A program made the translations under genes and the position numbers. The notes under the pieces were generated by a model, which was not told the origin of the DNA, searched no databases, and saw only the letters and a list, made by a program, of their open reading frames with translations. This document shows, in pieces, positions 5,560 to 7,838 of a stretch of 7,838 nt of DNA (position 1 is its first letter; every line of letters starts with the position of its first letter). Source of the stretch: an uncultured Ruminococcus sp. (GTDB lineage Bacteria; Bacillota; Clostridia; Oscillospirales; CAG-272); NCBI GenBank assembly GCA_902766115.1, contig CACXCL010000143.1:1-7838 (forward strand), written 5' to 3'.

Positions 5560-6882
5560 ATGAGAAAATCGGTTAGCGCGATCCTTCTTTTTGTGACGGT
5601 CATGGCGTCGGTCCTGCTCGCCTCCTGCGCCGGGAAGACGGGAGACGGAGGGAAGGACGCCGTGAAAGAGAAAAAGCTTCCGGTCGTGCGGATAACGACG
5701 GAGGACGGTCGTGACGTCAGCGACAGAAACTACAGAAGAGTCACCGTCACGCTGGAGGGCTCTCCGGAGGGAGAGTACGATTTTGCCGACCTTCCCGCCG
5801 AAATGAAGTGCCGGGGCAATTCGACCATCCACATGCCGAAGAAGCCTTACAGGATAAAGTTCGATGAGAAGATAAACCTGATGGGGCAGGGGGACGGTCC
5901 GTCGCGAAGCTGGGTCCTTCTGGCGTGTCACATGGACCTGACCCTGATCCGCAATCACCTGGCTTTCACCATGGGAAAGCGGCTCGGGAATATCGGTTTC
6001 ACCACCTCGTCGTCCTTCGTGAGGGTGTTCCTCAACGGGGAGGACCGGGGGATATACGAGCTCGCGGAGCACCACGGCACGGGCAGGTACCGCGTGGTGG
6101 CTGACGAGGACCCGACGGAGAAGGACACCGACTATTTCGTGGAACTGGACGACTACGAGAAGATCCAGGAGAACGAGCCGCTGTGCAAGTTTGAGGTGGG
6201 AAACGACGGGTACGTCATAAAGTCCGACTGCATGACCCCGACGAAATACACATTCATTTTCCGGTGGTTCCTCGATACGGATAAGATCCTGAAGACAGGC
6301 GCCCGGGAGGAGATCGAGGAGCGGATCGACCTTCCGTCCTTCGTGGACATGTATATCCTCCAGGAGCTTACCAAAAACACGGACGCGGGTTCGTCCTCGT
6401 TCTTCTATCTCAAAAAAGGCGGCGGGAAGCTGTACTGCACCTGTCCCTGGGACTTTGACCTGGCGTTCGGGAACGAGGGAGATGTCGGAAGATCCCCCGA
6501 GGGACTGTTTGTGGGCAATCCGAAGTACGATCAGGAGCACGGATGGGATCTGAGGGCGCACGCATGGATCTGCGATCTCATGAGACGCGAGTGGTTCGTC
6601 GACATGGTCGCCGAGAGGTGGGCTGAGGTCGGTCACGGCCTCCGCGACGCGGCGACGGAAGAGATCGACCGGCTGACCGAAGAATACGGAACGGAGCTCG
6701 CATCGAATTTCGAGAGATGGGATCCCGTCTGGGACAAAACGATGGGGAATCCGTCGGAATGGGAGAGAACGGATTCGTATACCGAACGGCTGGACGGGCT
6801 GAAAAAGTGGATCGTCGAGCGGACGGAGTGGCTGGACGGATACTTCGGAGATCCGGAGACGAGATATGATACGGTGGACTGA
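5560..6882 (+). CDS. CotH kinase family lipoprotein
   Basis: 440 aa, with a lipoprotein signal (hydrophobic 7-20, lipobox L-A-S-C, lipidated Cys23). The rest matches the CotH kinase family: RGNST (85-89), KKPYRIKFD (94-102), an H-M-D-L-T-L-I-R-N-H block (124-133), VRVFLNGEDRGIYELAEH (154-171), DMYILQELTKNTDAG (263-277) and PWDFDLAFGN (296-305). In this atypical kinase family the late acidic motif is equivalent to the metal-binding DFG-type site, so Asp298 and Asp300 are the best catalytic candidates. Bacillus CotH phosphorylates spore-coat proteins; lipid-anchored relatives like this one act, if at all, outside the membrane on unknown targets. The start is fixed by the signal peptide and by GGAG eight bases upstream; an ATG four bases earlier is out of frame. 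It has its own promoter and a leader hairpin. No frameshift and no missing block is visible. Substrate unknown. Confidence 0.92.
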   Translation: MRKSVSAILLFVTVMASVLLASCAGKTGDGGKDAVKEKKLPVVRITTEDGRDVSDRNYRRVTVTLEGSPEGEYDFADLPAEMKCRGNSTIHMPKKPYRIKFDEKINLMGQGDGPSRSWVLLACHMDLTLIRNHLAFTMGKRLGNIGFTTSSSFVRVFLNGEDRGIYELAEHHGTGRYRVVADEDPTEKDTDYFVELDDYEKIQENEPLCKFEVGNDGYVIKSDCMTPTKYTFIFRWFLDTDKILKTGAREEIEERIDLPSFVDMYILQELTKNTDAGSSSFFYLKKGGGKLYCTCPWDFDLAFGNEGDVGRSPEGLFVGNPKYDQEHGWDLRAHAWICDLMRREWFVDMVAERWAEVGHGLRDAATEEIDRLTEEYGTELASNFERWDPVWDKTMGNPSEWERTDSYTERLDGLKKWIVERTEWLDGYFGDPETRYDTVD

Positions 6883-6924
6883 AAAAAGAGAGAACGGCGC
6901 TTCCGCTGACGGAAGCGCCGTTCT
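6882..6924. terminator. Shared terminator between convergent genes
   Basis: A perfect 15-bp stem (6891-6905 with 6910-6924, arms AGAACGGCGCTTCCG and its complement) closes a CTGA loop. On the minus strand it is followed after three bases by six T (complement of 6882-6887), a clear terminator for the right-edge gene whose stop is at 6938. On the plus strand there is no T-run directly after the stem, so it would end the CotH-family transcript only weakly. The minus-strand T-run touches the last base of the CotH stop codon, so the two 3' ends are very tightly packed. Confidence 0.85.
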
Positions 6925-6937
6925 TGCGGCGGTTTGT

Positions 6938-7838
6938 TTATCCCTCTGTTACCGTTATCGTGTCAAGTATCGCCATTATCTCGTCGCCGTAGATCGCCCA
7001 GTCCTCGTTCCTGACATGGTTCAGGATATAGACTTTGCCGAGTATGATGGACTCCCAGGGATAATCCCGCATATCGCTGTAGATCATTTTTGTTCCCTTG
7101 ATCCCGCCGAGAGTGATCTCTTCGGTCGTGAGGAACGTTCCGCAGAAACCGATCGGCTCTTCCCGGTATCCGACGGTGATCTTTTTTTCGGGTGTTTCTT
7201 CGGGGAAGAAGGAGATCGCCCCGTCGTAGGTCCTTTCGAATTCCTTATCTTCCTCAAACGACCACCCCTCGGGCAAGTCAAAGGAGACCGTGACGCCGTC
7301 GGCGGTCATCGACGCACCGTGAGACGGACTCGTGACCATCCCGTCTTTTATCTCAAGACAGGTAAGTCCGTTGTCCCCAAGCCACGTCTTTCCGGTTTCG
7401 GTGTTGACGGTAACGTAAATAAGATACTCGGTATCGGGATCCTTTTTCTCAAAATCAAATCTGGTTTCCAGTTCATAGGGATCAGTGAAAGTCCTGTTTT
7501 CAAGCTCTTCGTCTCTCAATTCTCTTAAACCGAGCTTTTCAACGCTATCCCTGTACACGTCGGCGTAATCCTTCATTGATACAGTTCCTCCGTTGTACTC
7601 TGTCACAAGGATGTCTCCGTCGAAATCGCCCTGACAGACCTCCAGAACCCGGAACTCCGCCTCGGTTACCGGCGCCTTGAGATCGGGATCCATACGCGTT
7701 CCGGTATTTCTTACGAACTTTGCTCTTACGGCAAATCCTGAGATCCATTCCTCCACTTCACCGGGGGCGATAATGCCCCGGTCGGCGGATCCGCCTGAAA
7801 CGGTGATCCCACTGATTTCCGAAGTTGCTGCACTTTCC
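6938..7838 (-). CDS. Unrecognised protein, probably exported, 5' end outside the window
   Basis: The frame is open from the stop (TAA at 6938-6940) to the right edge, giving 299 visible residues; the N-terminus is missing. The first visible residues (E-S-A-A-T-S-E-I-S-G, then Gly/Ser-rich up to about 27) look like the low-complexity linker that follows a signal peptide or lipobox. Two regions follow. One (about 30-165) is beta-rich, with T-E-A-E-F-R-V-L-E-V-C-Q-G-D-F-D-G-D-I (57-75) and T-E-Y-L-I-Y-V-T-V-N (135-144), a pattern common in Firmicutes lipoproteins. The second (about 177-299) has V-T-V-S-F-D-L-P-E-G-W-S-F (180-192) and ends V-T-E-G, resembling PsbP/DUF1795-like surface domains. 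I do not recognise a family with confidence. A GTG at 7756 is not a convincing start, since the frame upstream is fully open and protein-like. Its 3' end converges on the CotH-family gene with a shared terminator. Confidence 0.78.
   Translation of the reverse strand, partial: ESAATSEISGITVSGGSADRGIIAPGEVEEWISGFAVRAKFVRNTGTRMDPDLKAPVTEAEFRVLEVCQGDFDGDILVTEYNGGTVSMKDYADVYRDSVEKLGLRELRDEELENRTFTDPYELETRFDFEKKDPDTEYLIYVTVNTETGKTWLGDNGLTCLEIKDGMVTSPSHGASMTADGVTVSFDLPEGWSFEEDKEFERTYDGAISFFPEETPEKKITVGYREEPIGFCGTFLTTEEITLGGIKGTKMIYSDMRDYPWESIILGKVYILNHVRNEDWAIYGDEIMAILDTITVTEG

Noticed and set aside
5503..6636. 377-codon minus-strand frame
   Set aside because: Antisense to the CotH-family gene, whose motifs and start signals are clear; the shadow is rich in His, Arg and Val with no recognisable domain.
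6866..7528. 220-codon plus-strand frame overlapping the CotH stop
   Set aside because: Antisense to the right-edge gene, reads through the terminator hairpin and has no convincing ribosome binding site.
7754..7756. GTG as the start of the right-edge gene
   Set aside because: The frame stays open to the window edge with protein-like sequence, and no ribosome binding site is evident there.

Overview
The window looks like chromosomal DNA from a fairly GC-rich member of the Clostridia, probably an uncultured Oscillospiraceae-type gut or anaerobic species. The evidence is a SCIFF (ranthipeptide) precursor with the start of its radical-SAM maturase, a YaaO-type Orn/Lys/Arg decarboxylase, an S-layer-homology (SLH) protein, lipoproteins with Gram-positive-type lipoboxes, strong GGAG-type ribosome binding sites and housekeeping promoters with 16-18 bp spacing. 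I see no rRNA, tRNA, CRISPR array, transposase or phage gene.

Layout, left to right. (1) Positions 1-315, minus strand: an unlisted 48-codon gene for a SCIFF precursor peptide (scfA, 100-246) with its own near-consensus promoter, then a 9-bp hairpin, then the first nine codons of the maturase scfB running off the left edge. (2) 334-1743, minus: a PLP-dependent basic amino acid decarboxylase whose true start is well inside the longest open frame, as shown by a promoter lying in that extension. (3) 1887-1926: terminator of the next gene. (4) 1959-4307, minus: a secreted SLH protein with three good SLH domains and an AT-richer C-terminal extension. (5) 4308-4539: a divergent promoter region with two clear promoters and a small dyad. 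(6) 4540-5403, plus: a 287-aa lipoprotein of unknown role, closed by a strong terminator. (7) 5560-6882, plus: a CotH-kinase-family lipoprotein with its own promoter and a hairpin in the leader. (8) A 15-bp hairpin terminator shared with a convergent gene. (9) 6938-7838, minus: the C-terminal 299 residues of an unrecognised, probably exported protein that enters from the right edge.

Most genes appear to be single transcription units with their own promoter or terminator; the only visible operon is scfA-scfB. At least three genes, and probably four, act outside the membrane (SLH protein, two lipoproteins, and the right-edge protein), so positions 1959-7838 read as a cell-envelope cluster. The decarboxylase and the SCIFF locus are cytoplasmic functions beside it.

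The most interesting item is the SCIFF peptide. It carries a seventh cysteine (Cys18) and has Gly at residue 37, where, as I recall the family, Thr accepts the known Cys32-Thr37 thioether. Its crosslinking by the maturase therefore may differ from the characterised example.
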